In this document: positions 1-7,958 of the stretch, piece by piece
How the letters are laid out: each line of letters opens with the position of its first letter
Position numbering within the stretch: position 1 is the stretch's first letter
NCBI RefSeq assembly: GCF_021245735.1
Contig: NZ_JAJISB010000018.1
Coordinates: 1 to 64,000 of the forward strand
Reading direction: 5' to 3'
DNA: 64,000 bases
From: Brevibacillus daliensis
GTDB taxonomy: Bacteria > Bacillota > Bacilli > Brevibacillales > Brevibacillaceae
Position numbers and translations under genes: made by a program
Notes under the pieces: model-generated
Told to the model about the DNA's origin: nothing
Database searches by the model: none
Seen by the model: the letters and a program-made list of their open reading frames with translations, nothing else

Positions 1-38
1 TCAGAGGGTCGAAGGTTCGAGTCCTTCATGGCTCACCA
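1..38 (+). tRNA. tRNA-Lys, 3' part only
   Basis: The window opens inside a tRNA: the anticodon-arm 3' side, variable loop, T arm (GGTTCGAGTCC) and the encoded CCA end are present. The 3' half matches my recollection of Bacillus tRNA-Lys(UUU), with an acceptor 3' strand ATGGCTC plus discriminator A. The anticodon lies outside the window, so identity is inferred. Confidence 0.75.
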
Positions 39-80
39 TTTCTTTTCTTAGCATTAATTTTATGCTATAATATAACCAAT

Positions 81-156
81 GCGGACGTAGCTCAATTGGT
101 AGAGCGTCGCCTTGCCAAGGCGAAGGTCGAGGGTTCGAGACCCTTCGTCCGCTCCA
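81..156 (+). tRNA. tRNA-Gly(GCC)
   Basis: Complete cloverleaf: acceptor GCGGACG pairs with CGTCCGC before discriminator T and encoded CCA. The anticodon loop TTGCCAA gives anticodon GCC, and the T arm contains GGTTCGAGACC. Second gene of a same-strand tRNA array. Confidence 0.95.
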
Positions 157-159
157 TAT

Positions 160-236
160 GTGCCCTTAGCTCAGCTGGATAGAGCGTTTGACTACGAATC
201 AAAAGGCCGGGAGTTCGAATCTCTCAGGGCACGCCA
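160..236 (+). tRNA. tRNA-Arg(ACG)
   Basis: Acceptor GTGCCCT pairs with AGGGCAC, discriminator G and encoded CCA. The anticodon stem TTTGA/TCAAA encloses a loop with anticodon ACG. It starts 3 nt after the preceding tRNA-Gly, so the two are co-transcribed. Confidence 0.95.
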
Positions 237-306
237 TTTTTCTTTTTTATAAAGAAGATGAAAACGCTGTCTGTTAAGGCGATAAGCAGTACGGACAAAT
301 GTAAAT

Positions 307-383
307 CGGGAAGTAGCTCAGCTTGGTAGAGTACTTGGTTTGGGACCAAGGTGTCGCAGGTTCGAATCCTGTCTTCCCGACCA
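307..383 (+). tRNA. tRNA-Pro(TGG)
   Basis: Acceptor CGGGAAG pairs with CTTCCCG, discriminator A and encoded CCA. Anticodon TGG is read in loop TTTGGGA. The 70-nt gap before it (237-306) contains no recognisable feature. Confidence 0.95.
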
Positions 384-393
384 TTTTTTCATC

Positions 394-480
394 GCCGGGG
401 TGGCGGAATAGGCAGACGCAACAGACTTAAAATCTGTCGGGGTTTACCCCGTACCGGTTCAAGTCCGGTCCTCGGCACCA
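394..480 (+). tRNA. tRNA-Leu(TAA)
   Basis: Class II tRNA with a long variable arm (CGGGGTTTACCCCG region). Acceptor GCCGGGG pairs with CCTCGGC allowing one G-T pair, followed by discriminator A and CCA. Anticodon TAA lies in loop CTTAAAA. Confidence 0.95.
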
Positions 481-486
481 TCATTT

Positions 487-560
487 GCGGGTGTAGTTCA
501 ATGGTAGAACTCCAGCCTTCCAAGCTGGTCGCGTGGGTTCGATTCCCATCACCCGCTCCA
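487..560 (+). tRNA. tRNA-Gly(TCC)
   Basis: Acceptor GCGGGTG pairs with CACCCGC, discriminator T and CCA. The anticodon loop CTTCCAA gives anticodon TCC. It is the last tRNA of the array and is followed directly by a terminator hairpin. Confidence 0.95.
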
Positions 561-572
561 TAATGTATACAG

Positions 573-600
573 GGATGCTATGTAGCATTCTTTTTTTATT
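573..600 (+). terminator. rho-independent terminator of tRNA array
   Basis: Short inverted repeat GATGCTA/TAGCATT with a 2-nt loop, followed by seven T residues, immediately after the last tRNA. Confidence 0.75.
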
Positions 601-695
601 TGTCCATGTTAAAGGTAATGGTAATTAAATGGTAAAGAAAAAGACCTTTAAAATGGAAGGTCTTATCTCATATCATTCTGTTAATACCAAATGAG

Positions 696-1454
696 CTAAT
701 TCAGCTCTTTCAAGCTCTTTATGACTGAGTGAACAGTCATTCTATGAAATGTGATCAATTGCCCTTTATAAACGGCACTAAAAATACCATAAGGAGTTGG
801 TGAGAGTCTCATCAATTCCTCTCTTCCTTTCATATCAATAATATCTACGTTGATCCCCAGTTTTGTAGCACCCTCAACGATATTTTCTGTTGCAATCTGT
901 ACATAAGGGCATTGAAAAGTCCGTATTATAGTTAAGTTGTTATAATGAGCTAAACGTTCTTCCCAATCAATAGGAAAGTAAGGGTCAGGTTTATCGTCGA
1001 ATTTATATACAAGTAATTCAAAACCATAAGGTGCTTTGTCTACAACAGAAAAGTTTCTTTTCAAAAAGATTTCTTTGCTTGCAGCCCAAGAAGTATCTGA
1101 ATTAGAGACGACTACAACACCATGTTTATTAAGCCTTTTAGCATCTTCAAGACATTTCGTAATGAGCTTTGTTCCATATCCTTTACCTGTTGAACTAACC
1201 CATAAGCAATGTATAACCAGATAGTTGTTAGCATGTACTACTCTGGAGGAAAACTCTGCTTCTATGTATTCAATGAAACCCACTGTTTTCTTGTTCTCAA
1301 GCAATTTTACATACGTTAGCCCTTCTTCAAAACTATTATGTAACCATTTATTTTTATTGATATATCCTTTCGATGTTTGTTTACTTCTGAGGCAAAAGCT
1401 ACCCATTCCTTCCAAAAGCTCATGGTTTACTTCAACTAATTGTATCGTTTCCAT
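696..1454 (-). CDS. GNAT N-acetyltransferase, YoaP-like
   Basis: A 252-residue protein. Residues 1 to about 135 form a GNAT acetyltransferase fold: the beta4 segment is followed by the acetyl-CoA pyrophosphate loop GKGYGT near residues 91-96. The C-terminal half (after PDPYFPIDWEERL) resembles the YoaP-type domain fused to this GNAT in Bacillus subtilis YoaP, which has almost the same length. The substrate is unknown. The gene is monocistronic and convergent with the tRNA array. The start follows an AGGAGG-type site just upstream on the minus strand. The overlapping plus-strand ORFs are antisense shadows. Confidence 0.8.
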   Translation of the reverse strand: METIQLVEVNHELLEGMGSFCLRSKQTSKGYINKNKWLHNSFEEGLTYVKLLENKKTVGFIEYIEAEFSSRVVHANNYLVIHCLWVSSTGKGYGTKLITKCLEDAKRLNKHGVVVVSNSDTSWAASKEIFLKRNFSVVDKAPYGFELLVYKFDDKPDPYFPIDWEERLAHYNNLTIIRTFQCPYVQIATENIVEGATKLGINVDIIDMKGREELMRLSPTPYGIFSAVYKGQLITFHRMTVHSVIKSLKELN

Positions 1455-1549
1455 AAATTACCTCCTGTTTCCTAATTCCTTTTTCGACTTATTTATAGAC
1501 TCCACCTTTTTGAAAAGGTTTGTTCTACTTTACAAAATGAATAATAAGT

Positions 1550-1582
1550 ACAAGCCTTCTCGAAAAAATCGAAAAGGCTTGT
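1550..1582. other. small intergenic hairpin between acetyltransferase and kinase
   Basis: ACAAGCCTT and AAGGCTTGT are inverted around TCGA/TCGA with a 5-nt A loop. There is no clear U-run on either side, so it is at best a weak terminator for the minus-strand histidine kinase. The rest of 1455-1701 shows nothing else. Confidence 0.4.
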
Positions 1583-1701
1583 CTAATAATGAAATGTCCA
1601 TGTACTACCTTCATAGTGCTTCTTCCCTATACAATTGCAATGATCGGTTAGGGAAGGAGGGGAGCTTATTTGCAAGGAGGACGAATGATCTAAGTTTCTT
1701 C

Positions 1702-2853
1702 TTATTGAGTAATCGGATGGTTATAGGGCAATTGAATAATAAACCGAGTACGCTCACGATTCGATTCACAAATAATTTGACCATTATGTTTATCGATCAA
1801 GTTTTTACAAATGGAGAGACCAATACCTACGCCTTCATTTTTTGTAGAGAAAAAAGGCTGAAACATGATATCCACCAGATCCTCAGGTATTTCTTCCCCG
1901 TTATTTTCAACAATTATCGTGAGGGAGTCTAAATGATTATAGCTAGAGATTTGAACAAATTTGTGTGTATTGGTGCTGACAGCATCGATTGCATTATTTA
2001 ATAGGTGAATAATAACTTGAAGTAAACCTTCTTTATAACAGTAGAAATAACAGGGCTCCATTCGAATGCTTAACGTCACGTTCTCAGCATGAAGTCTGGG
2101 GATCACTAAAAGTTCCACTTCTTGAAGTAAGTCAACCATAGATATTTCTTTGTATACTTCATCAAGTATTGGTTTTTTGCAAAAGCTGAGAAAGCCAGTG
2201 ATGAGTCGGTGGAATCCGTCAAATTCATGAAACACAACATTTACATAACCCTCAAGCTCTGAATTTCCAGAAGCATTTTCTCTAATCAGTTTAAGGAATC
2301 CTTCAATCGCACATAACGGGTTTCGTAGTTCATGCGCCATGTTTGCAGCAATCTTGTCAAGAACATCTAATTTGTCATGATGTAGAAACGAGATAGCTTC
2401 TTCTTTTTTGTTAAGTTCAAGCTGTACTAAATCTTCGTATTTTTGTACTGCTTGATAGAGAGTATTATCTATCACTTCTTTAAATTTCTTTGAAACATCC
2501 GAAAAATTTTCTGGTGATAAATATACATTCTTTAGCTGGGTATCAAAAACATCTGAATAGACTTGATCAAGTGTATGATAGGTTTTTAATAACAAAGACA
2601 GTGGAAGTTTCTGGGACCAGAACCAAATCCCCATTTCATGAGAGGATTGAGAAACTTGACATTTATAATCATCATGTAGCAAGAAAAATGATAACAGATA
2701 ACAGGTAGTATCAGATATTTCCTGAGGGAGTCTCTCTGGGTAGGAATAGTAGAGGCTGTCGAGCTCCTGTAACCATTTATCCTTAATCGTTGGTACCAAC
2801 GTAGCGATAATATTTGTGAGTTGCTCATAGGTTAGTAAAGGCATGTGAACCAT
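1702..2853 (-). CDS. soluble sensor histidine kinase
   Basis: A 383-residue histidine kinase with no predicted membrane segment. The N-terminal ~150 residues are an unrecognised sensor region. A HisKA dimerisation domain follows, with the H-box MAHELRNPLCAIEGF near residue 175. The HATPase domain has the N-box (LLNNAIDA), F/G1 region (FFSTKNEGVGIGLSI) and a following G2-like segment. The organisation recalls Spo0A-phosphorelay kinases that act as orphans, and no response regulator gene is adjacent. The start is supported by GGAGGGTGAT about 8 nt upstream. A perfect 19-bp inverted repeat lies just upstream. A sporulation role is inference; the kinase identity is secure. Confidence 0.85.
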   Translation of the reverse strand: MVHMPLLTYEQLTNIIATLVPTIKDKWLQELDSLYYSYPERLPQEISDTTCYLLSFFLLHDDYKCQVSQSSHEMGIWFWSQKLPLSLLLKTYHTLDQVYSDVFDTQLKNVYLSPENFSDVSKKFKEVIDNTLYQAVQKYEDLVQLELNKKEEAISFLHHDKLDVLDKIAANMAHELRNPLCAIEGFLKLIRENASGNSELEGYVNVVFHEFDGFHRLITGFLSFCKKPILDEVYKEISMVDLLQEVELLVIPRLHAENVTLSIRMEPCYFYCYKEGLLQVIIHLLNNAIDAVSTNTHKFVQISSYNHLDSLTIIVENNGEEIPEDLVDIMFQPFFSTKNEGVGIGLSICKNLIDKHNGQIICESNRERTRFIIQLPYNHPITQ

Positions 2854-2890
2854 TTTTAACTATCACCCTCCTCGTCCTAATCAAGATTAC

Positions 2891-2934
2891 TACGATTTTC
2901 CAACAAAAAACACCCTTTTTGTTGGAAAATCGTA
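2891..2934. repeat. perfect 19-bp inverted repeat in divergent intergenic region
   Basis: TACGATTTTCCAACAAAAA (2891-2909) is repeated as its exact reverse complement at 2916-2934, around a 6-nt spacer ACACCC. It lies between the divergent kinase and TerC-type genes. It could be an operator, a cruciform, or a shared RNA hairpin. It lacks a separate U-tract, since the T-run is inside the arm. Confidence 0.85.
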
Positions 2935-3080
2935 AGTCAAATTCCGACAAAAATAACGAAGAAAGGCTTACACTTTATTCCAATTAAGTGACACTTCATT
3001 CACAATAAAAAGATTTAAAAGTGGTAGAATTTATTTTGAGATAAAATGTAATGAATTAAGTGGAGGAGCCTGAAGTACAA

Positions 3081-3797
3081 ATGGAAACAGAAATAGTAAT
3101 CGCTTTATTAAACATCTTGGTGATCGACCTAGTATTAAGTGGTGATAATGCTGTAGTAATCGGGATGGCATGTCAAGGCTTAGCACCAGCTGATAGGAAA
3201 AAGGCCATTATGTTTGGTACATTAGGGGCAGTCGTATTACGCGTATTACTGACTCTAGTTGCTGCATTTTTATTAACTATCCTTATGGTTAAAGCTGTTG
3301 GTGGTATCATGTTGGTCGGTATTGCTCTGAAGCTTCTGAGTGATAAGAGTGATGGCGGAGAAGAGATTGGTCAACAAAAAAGTATGAGCACTGCGATAAA
3401 AACGATTATCATGGCAGACTTGGTGATGAGTCTGGATAATGTATTAGCAGTCGGTGGGGCTGCTCATGGTAACTTTTTACTTGTATTGTTTGGACTAGCT
3501 GTAAGTATACCATTACTCATGGTTGGTAGTAATATGATTGCAACCTTGTTAAATAAATACCCATCTCTTATGTACGTGGGTGTAGTAATCCTGGCACATA
3601 CTGCTATCACCATGTTTTTATCTGATCCGATTGTTGATCGATTCATGCCAGGTTTGATTATGAACAATGTTCAACTGACCTCAATAATTCTGTCAGGACT
3701 TATTCTTGCCTACGGAATCTGGAGAAAAAAAGCTGCGACTACAAAAGAATGGTCCGGGCAAACTGCTAAACAGGAAACAAAAATGGAAAGAATTTAG
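3081..3797 (+). CDS. TerC-family membrane protein (YjbE/YkoY type)
   Basis: A hydrophobic protein of 238 residues with about seven transmembrane segments. The TerC signature acidic motifs are visible as LVLSGDNAVVIG near the N-terminus and LVMSLDNVLAVGGAA in the middle; the two Asp-Asn pairs sit in membrane helices as expected for metal transport. Bacillus TerC relatives (YjbE, YkoY) act in manganese efflux or metallation of exported proteins, so a similar role is inferred. I place the start at ATG 3081, about 12 nt after GGAGGAG; a GTG at 3060 would overlap that ribosome-binding site. Monocistronic, ended by a long hairpin. Confidence 0.85.
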   Translation: METEIVIALLNILVIDLVLSGDNAVVIGMACQGLAPADRKKAIMFGTLGAVVLRVLLTLVAAFLLTILMVKAVGGIMLVGIALKLLSDKSDGGEEIGQQKSMSTAIKTIIMADLVMSLDNVLAVGGAAHGNFLLVLFGLAVSIPLLMVGSNMIATLLNKYPSLMYVGVVILAHTAITMFLSDPIVDRFMPGLIMNNVQLTSIILSGLILAYGIWRKKAATTKEWSGQTAKQETKMERI

Positions 3798-3841
3798 TTA
3801 TGAATATAGAAAAGTAACCGAATAGAATAACCTATTCAAGT

Positions 3842-3914
3842 AAAATGGATCGTATAATTTTTCCCCTTGTTACTCAAGTATTGTAAGAGGGAAACTTACA
3901 TCGATCCATTTTTT
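3842..3914. terminator. long terminator hairpin after TerC gene
   Basis: Outer arms AAAATGGATCG and CGATCCATTTTTTT enclose a ~49-nt internal segment that is partly self-complementary. The 3' T-run suits termination of the plus-strand gene. It may also serve the convergent lipoprotein gene. Confidence 0.65.
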
Positions 3915-3976
3915 TACTGTTAGAGATTGTATTAACCTCATATAGCTCTTCGATTTGACTTCGATAGAAGCTTTTC

Positions 3977-4516
3977 TTACTTTTCCTCTGGCCACTCTAC
4001 TACATGTACTACAATATGATCCAAAAGGACATCCTCAACATAGAAATCGAGTCTCCACAATCCGGCATGTGGGATGGAGAGATTAGATATTGTCTCATAG
4101 AAGTGGGGAGTATTGACATTAGGAGAAAGCTGCAAAATCCCCGTTACTGCCTCTACTTCAATTCCGGAGTGAGAGGGACCACTCGTTGCCTTGACTGTGA
4201 AAGGAACCTGATGCTTCCCTTCTTTATTAACCCAAACAATCCATTTGAGTTTGTTCCTTGAATCGGTATAGATTTTACCAGAGAGTAGCCCCAGACTATT
4301 CTTCTTGCCGATAAAATCTTGTGATCCGTATTCGAAGTATGTGCTGGTAATCCAAGAGTGATTTACTGAGGATGATGAGGAAGCTGGCTGGCTTGTCGTT
4401 GCTGATGTGGACTGACTAAGAGTGCTTTCTATTACCTCTGGCTTCGTAATGCGTTCCTTTAGACATCCTGATAACAACAAGCTGCATATGACAAGAGATA
4501 TCCAAATACGATTCAT
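3977..4516 (-). CDS. lipoprotein with one GLWRLD-type domain
   Basis: A 179-residue exported lipoprotein: signal peptide then lipobox LLSG-C at residue 18, followed by a Ser/Thr-rich linker to about residue 55. The remaining ~115 residues form one domain beginning with a 'TYFEYGSQDFIG' segment and ending with 'IPHAGLWRLDFYVEDVLLDHIVVHV'. The same domain occurs twice in the gene just upstream. The ending pattern resembles Bacillus lipoproteins annotated as DUF4871, a tentative match from memory. Start supported by AAAGGAGG. It lies 24 nt after the upstream gene, probably in one operon. Function unknown. Confidence 0.7.
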   Translation of the reverse strand: MNRIWISLVICSLLLSGCLKERITKPEVIESTLSQSTSATTSQPASSSSSVNHSWITSTYFEYGSQDFIGKKNSLGLLSGKIYTDSRNKLKWIVWVNKEGKHQVPFTVKATSGPSHSGIEVEAVTGILQLSPNVNTPHFYETISNLSIPHAGLWRLDFYVEDVLLDHIVVHVVEWPEEK

Positions 4517-4540
4517 AGGAAGTCCTCCTTTGTAGTTCCT

Positions 4541-5548
4541 TTATAACGACACCACAGCACTGTCAAAATATACGTCATTTACATATACATCCAGTCGCCA
4601 CAAGCCTTTATCAGGAAAGGAAATACTGCCAACGGAATAACCAGGCTTGGCATAGACGTTAATCGGGAATCCAAGATGTTCAAAATCATCATCGAAACGT
4701 ATGGTAACGGGATTTGTAGAGGAGGAGCCCTTTTCAGGTACGGCAACTATTTTTATTTTTGATTGCTTATTTTGAAAGGGCTTGGTCCAGAGAAATAAAG
4801 TAAAGCGATGATACCCCATTGATGCTTGTAGGGGATACCAAAAGTGAAATCCCATTCTTCCCTCGGTTCCGTGAAGTTTATCGGAGCCATAAACAAAGGT
4901 ATTGCTTACTTTCCACATAACTTGTTCAGGAGATAACTCTGAAGCATTCTCAGAGACTTTTCCCTCGTTCCACGCATCTTTTACCTCTACGACGATACTC
5001 GCATAGTACTTGTTATCCAGATAAGTATCTAGTCTCCAAAGCCCGGCATAGGGAAGCGAGATCAGGGACGGAGAATGGGCATCTGCGTCTGCAAGAGGTC
5101 CTCCTAGTTCAATTTCCCAGATCTTACTTCGTGAATTGTTACTATCAACTCTGTCTAACGCAGGAAATTGCTCTCCTGTCTCCTTATGAATGGCAACTAC
5201 TTTTAATTTTGCGCCCAGAAGGTGATCCCGGTCTCCCCAGACATGCCACATCATTTTATTACTGCGGCCAGAGAAAAAAAAAGGAGTATCCATGATTGCG
5301 ATTTTGCCAGGGACTCCCCTCATTTGATAGGTTCCTGATGTAAATACCTGACTCAGTTCCCAAGGATAGTCCTCAGCTGGTGAAGGAGTAATTTCATCAG
5401 TCTGTAAGGAAGGTGAGGGAAGTTTTGGTCCAAATACAGGTAAAGCTTCTGGGGTAGAATAATTTGGAGGTGCAGAGGCATTTTCGCTCGTCAGACAACC
5501 TGATAAAAGTAGACTTGCAATAATTGTAAGCATTAATACTTGTTTCAT
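4541..5548 (-). CDS. lipoprotein with two GLWRLD-type domains
   Basis: A 335-residue lipoprotein with signal peptide and lipobox LLSG-C (Cys18). After a Pro-rich linker it carries two tandem copies of the domain found once in its downstream neighbour. The first ends in 'LPYAGLWRLDTYLDNKYYASIVVEV', near residues 170-195. The second ends in 'FPDKGLWRLDVYVNDVYFDSAVVSL' at the C-terminus. Each copy starts with an F-x-x-G-x-x-x-x-x-G segment and has a W-x-W strand. The pair likely arose by duplication. It is presumably anchored on the outer face of the membrane; function unknown. Confidence 0.7.
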   Translation of the reverse strand: MKQVLMLTIIASLLLSGCLTSENASAPPNYSTPEALPVFGPKLPSPSLQTDEITPSPAEDYPWELSQVFTSGTYQMRGVPGKIAIMDTPFFFSGRSNKMMWHVWGDRDHLLGAKLKVVAIHKETGEQFPALDRVDSNNSRSKIWEIELGGPLADADAHSPSLISLPYAGLWRLDTYLDNKYYASIVVEVKDAWNEGKVSENASELSPEQVMWKVSNTFVYGSDKLHGTEGRMGFHFWYPLQASMGYHRFTLFLWTKPFQNKQSKIKIVAVPEKGSSSTNPVTIRFDDDFEHLGFPINVYAKPGYSVGSISFPDKGLWRLDVYVNDVYFDSAVVSL

Positions 5549-5736
5549 CCTTTTTCACATCCTTATTCATTGATTACAAAATGGATATGTCTATTCAGCA
5601 ATTAGACGAAAATAACAGTAGTTGCTTACAGTAATTTGGAAAAATCAAAAAAAACATCTGACATAGAAGCTAATTACGATGAACAGAATAACTAGGTCAT
5701 ATGATTTTTACATAGGAGCAAAAGGGGAGAACGCGA

Positions 5737-6360
5737 GTGAAAGGACTCATACTAGTACTGTGGGGAATATGGGATGTTTGCTATCACTACTGCAGACGGT
5801 TGAGATACATACAGAAAGAGAAAAATATTTTCCGATATCTAATCGTGAAATATAACGGGGAGACATTACGTTCAAATAATGGAGCTATGATCAAGCAAGG
5901 AGATTTAATTGTTCAACTCCATATTCATAATTACATTTTGGCTAAACGTTGTCGTTATATGAATAGTGAAATACAAATGGGTCTAGTCTTGAGAAACGAA
6001 ATTAAGCGATCACTGCCTATGCTGGCAGAGGTGCTTTCCAATCATGCAAAAGAGAAGCAGATAGCTGGAATTGTGGGGACAACACTTTTAAATAAAGGGG
6101 GTACCCAGCTTGGTTTCTCGTTAGCGCCAGTTCCAAAAACGGCATGGTTTCGCTTTAAAAGCATGTATCTGCGTTGGCTAAAATACCTCATGCAGCCTTC
6201 AAGCATGCGTGTGAGGAAATCAGTTAACCGATCAACTAAATGGAAAGTTTTTTCAAAAAACGGTGACCAGAAGAAAAGTGGGTCACTTCAACGGGTATTT
6301 ATGACGAAACAGGAGCTATACAACATGTTTTTGCTAAGGGGAAACAACACAACCAGCTAA
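5737..6360 (+). CDS. YkoP-like protein
   Basis: A 207-residue protein starting at GTG 5737 after AAAGGGGAG. It resembles Bacillus subtilis YkoP: an N-terminal hydrophobic stretch (ILVLWGIWDVCYH), then 'GDLIVQLHIHNYILAK' and 'GTTLLNKGGTQLGFSLAPVP'. YkoP-type domains also occur fused to polysaccharide deacetylases, which hints at an envelope role. The basic C-terminal tail from about residue 165 extends beyond the conserved part. No catalytic motif is evident. Monocistronic, divergent from the lipoprotein pair. Confidence 0.6.
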   Translation: MKGLILVLWGIWDVCYHYCRRLRYIQKEKNIFRYLIVKYNGETLRSNNGAMIKQGDLIVQLHIHNYILAKRCRYMNSEIQMGLVLRNEIKRSLPMLAEVLSNHAKEKQIAGIVGTTLLNKGGTQLGFSLAPVPKTAWFRFKSMYLRWLKYLMQPSSMRVRKSVNRSTKWKVFSKNGDQKKSGSLQRVFMTKQELYNMFLLRGNNTTS

Positions 6361-6369
6361 TTATTCCCA

Positions 6370-6400
6370 TGCATGACTCCGTTGGATTCTACACATAGTA
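6370..6400 (+). promoter_or_regulatory. sigma-G-like promoter of spore protein gene
   Basis: TGCATG (6370-6375) and CATAGTA (6394-6400) are separated by exactly 18 nt. The sigma-G consensus I recall is TGNATA-N18-CATNNTA, so this is a 5/6 match plus a full match. Transcription would begin near 6407, leaving a leader of about 155 nt. Confidence 0.65.
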
Positions 6401-6453
6401 TAGCTACATTCAAAGGACAACTAGTTTACCGGCAAATAAATATACATAGCACC

Positions 6454-6538
6454 TTGTTGACAGCAATGAGGACGTGAGGGAACGTAGAACGTAAACCTAA
6501 CATTCTGATTGCTGTCAACAAAATAATTGACAGCAAAA
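6454..6538 (+). promoter_or_regulatory. leader with two mutually exclusive hairpins
   Basis: TTGTTGACAGCAAT (6454-6467) is inverted as ATTGCTGTCAACAA (6508-6521). A third copy, TTGACAGCAA (6527-6536), can pair with the same middle segment across an 8-nt loop. The long-range and local hairpins therefore compete, about 12 nt upstream of the ribosome-binding site. Confidence 0.6.
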
Positions 6539-6563
6539 ACACTACGACTGGAGTGAACAGGTT

Positions 6564-6761
6564 ATGGCAAACAACGGTTCTAGCAACAACCTAGTGGTTC
6601 CTCAAGCAAACCAAGCTTTGGATCAATTGAAATATGAGATTGCTACCGAATTCGGAGTACATCTTGGACCAGACACAACTTCTCGCCAAAACGGATCTGT
6701 TGGTGGAGAAATCACTAAGCGTTTGGTAAGCTTCGCAGAACAACAATTGTCTGGTCGCTAA
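6564..6761 (+). CDS. alpha/beta-type small acid-soluble spore protein
   Basis: A 65-residue SASP that coats and protects DNA in the forespore. Family marks are an Asn/Gln-rich N-terminus, '[14 protein letters not shown]' containing the GPR protease site (the E-I-A bond), and '[12 protein letters not shown]' in the C-terminal DNA-binding segment. Length is typical. It starts at ATG 6564 after GGAG. A sigma-G-like promoter lies ~165 nt upstream, and a strong terminator follows 20 nt after the stop. Which ssp paralogue this is cannot be told from the sequence alone. Confidence 0.95.
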   Translation: MANNGSSNNLVVPQANQALDQLKYEIATEFGVHLGPDTTSRQNGSVGGEITKRLVSFAEQQLSGR

Positions 6762-6779
6762 TTGAATATGTGGATGAGA

Positions 6780-6810
6780 AAAGGTGCCCTCTAAGGCACC
6801 TTTTTCTTTT
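6780..6810 (+). terminator. terminator of spore protein gene
   Basis: AAGGTGCC and GGCACCTT are inverted around a 6-nt loop and followed by TTTTTCTTTT. Confidence 0.85.
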
Positions 6811-6918
6811 GTTATCCGAATTTGGAAATATTTATACATTGAGCTATTCTGAAAGCTTGTTAAAATGGAACATAGACCTTATCAGCATAAGGAACGAAAA
6901 CATCTAGGAGGTTGATGT

Positions 6919-7899
6919 ATGAGACGAAAGATGCTGATTACTGTGCTGACATGTCTATTTAGCATGCAGCTCACAGTTACACAAGCAAGTGATATAAAAG
7001 CAGAACCGCTTACTGACGTCCAGGGTCATTGGGCGGAACAGAAAATTAATGCATTACAAAAGGCTGGAGTGATCTCTGGCAACGAAGGCAACTTTATGCC
7101 AAATAAGTCAATCACCATGTCTGAACTCGTCGTTATGATCTTGAAGGCTTCTGACATTGAACCAACAAAAGCTGCGAAGTCGAGTTTTGCTGATGTATCC
7201 CTAGACAGTTGGATGTCTCCCTATATGGAAACGGCATACCGATTAGGCATTATTCATGGCTCAGTAGAAAACGGGAGAAGAACCCTGGATGCTACATCAC
7301 CAATCAAACGCCAAGAACTGATTGCGATAATGAATCGGGCCAAAGGAGATAGTGGGAAAGTAAACAATGTAAAATGGTCAGATACCTACAATACATTGAA
7401 AAATTATCCCGATCATCAGCAAGTCCCAACCTGGAGCCAACGAGAGTACGTGTACGCTATCAAAAACTGGGATTTAGGGGAAATCATAGCAGGTACAGGT
7501 GACCAGCTAGACCCAACAAAAAGCGTAACTCGAGCTGAGGCCGCCAACTTTGTGTATAATTTGTTATACCAACCTGCAACGGAAGAACAGAAACAAATGA
7601 AGACAGGGTCAGTTAGCTTTCCCTACACAAAAAAGATAAATGTAAAAACAACTGCTTATGATTTTACCAATGGACCAACAAAGGGATATTTAGGATGGGA
7701 TTTGCGAGAGGGTATTGTTGCCGTAGATCCTGCAATCATTCCTCTTGGTACTCATCTTTATATTGAGGGCTACGGATATGCGGTAGCAGGAGATATAGGC
7801 TCTGCTGTTAAGAAGAACCACATTGACTTGTTTATGAAGTCTAACAAGCAGTCTGAGGCTCATGGTATTAAGCAAGCTAACGTATATATTTTAGATTAA
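6919..7899 (+). CDS. SLH- and 3D-domain cell-wall protein
   Basis: A 326-residue secreted protein. The signal peptide ends near residue 24 (VTQAS). Three S-layer-homology repeats follow: about 31-78 (from 'LTDVQGHWAEQKINAL'), 86-142 and 150-217, the last with 'VTRAEAANFVYNLLY'. The C-terminal ~85 residues are a 3D domain of the MltA-like double-psi barrel type. Its three Asp positions are preserved: AVDP, AGDIG, HIDLF. The usual D-T-G-G motif reads D-I-G-S here. SLH repeats imply attachment to secondary wall polymers, and 3D domains are linked to peptidoglycan cleavage. Start after AGGAGG. Confidence 0.85.
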   Translation: MRRKMLITVLTCLFSMQLTVTQASDIKAEPLTDVQGHWAEQKINALQKAGVISGNEGNFMPNKSITMSELVVMILKASDIEPTKAAKSSFADVSLDSWMSPYMETAYRLGIIHGSVENGRRTLDATSPIKRQELIAIMNRAKGDSGKVNNVKWSDTYNTLKNYPDHQQVPTWSQREYVYAIKNWDLGEIIAGTGDQLDPTKSVTRAEAANFVYNLLYQPATEEQKQMKTGSVSFPYTKKINVKTTAYDFTNGPTKGYLGWDLREGIVAVDPAIIPLGTHLYIEGYGYAVAGDIGSAVKKNHIDLFMKSNKQSEAHGIKQANVYILD

Positions 7900-7958
7900 C
7901 AGTTGGACATATTTGGCTCTCTTTTCGCTCATAATACTGGGTGAAAGGGGGCTTTTTT

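Noticed and set aside
351-563. 70-codon open frame across three tRNA genes
   Set aside because: It lies entirely over tRNA-Pro, tRNA-Leu and tRNA-Gly and has no ribosome-binding site.
1225-1932. 235-codon plus-strand open frame
   Set aside because: It is antisense to the YoaP-like and histidine kinase genes, has low-complexity composition and no ribosome-binding site.
2942-2955. Possible Spo0A box (TTCCGACAAAA) upstream of the kinase
   Set aside because: It differs from the TTYGACA core by an inserted base, so it is not a credible match.
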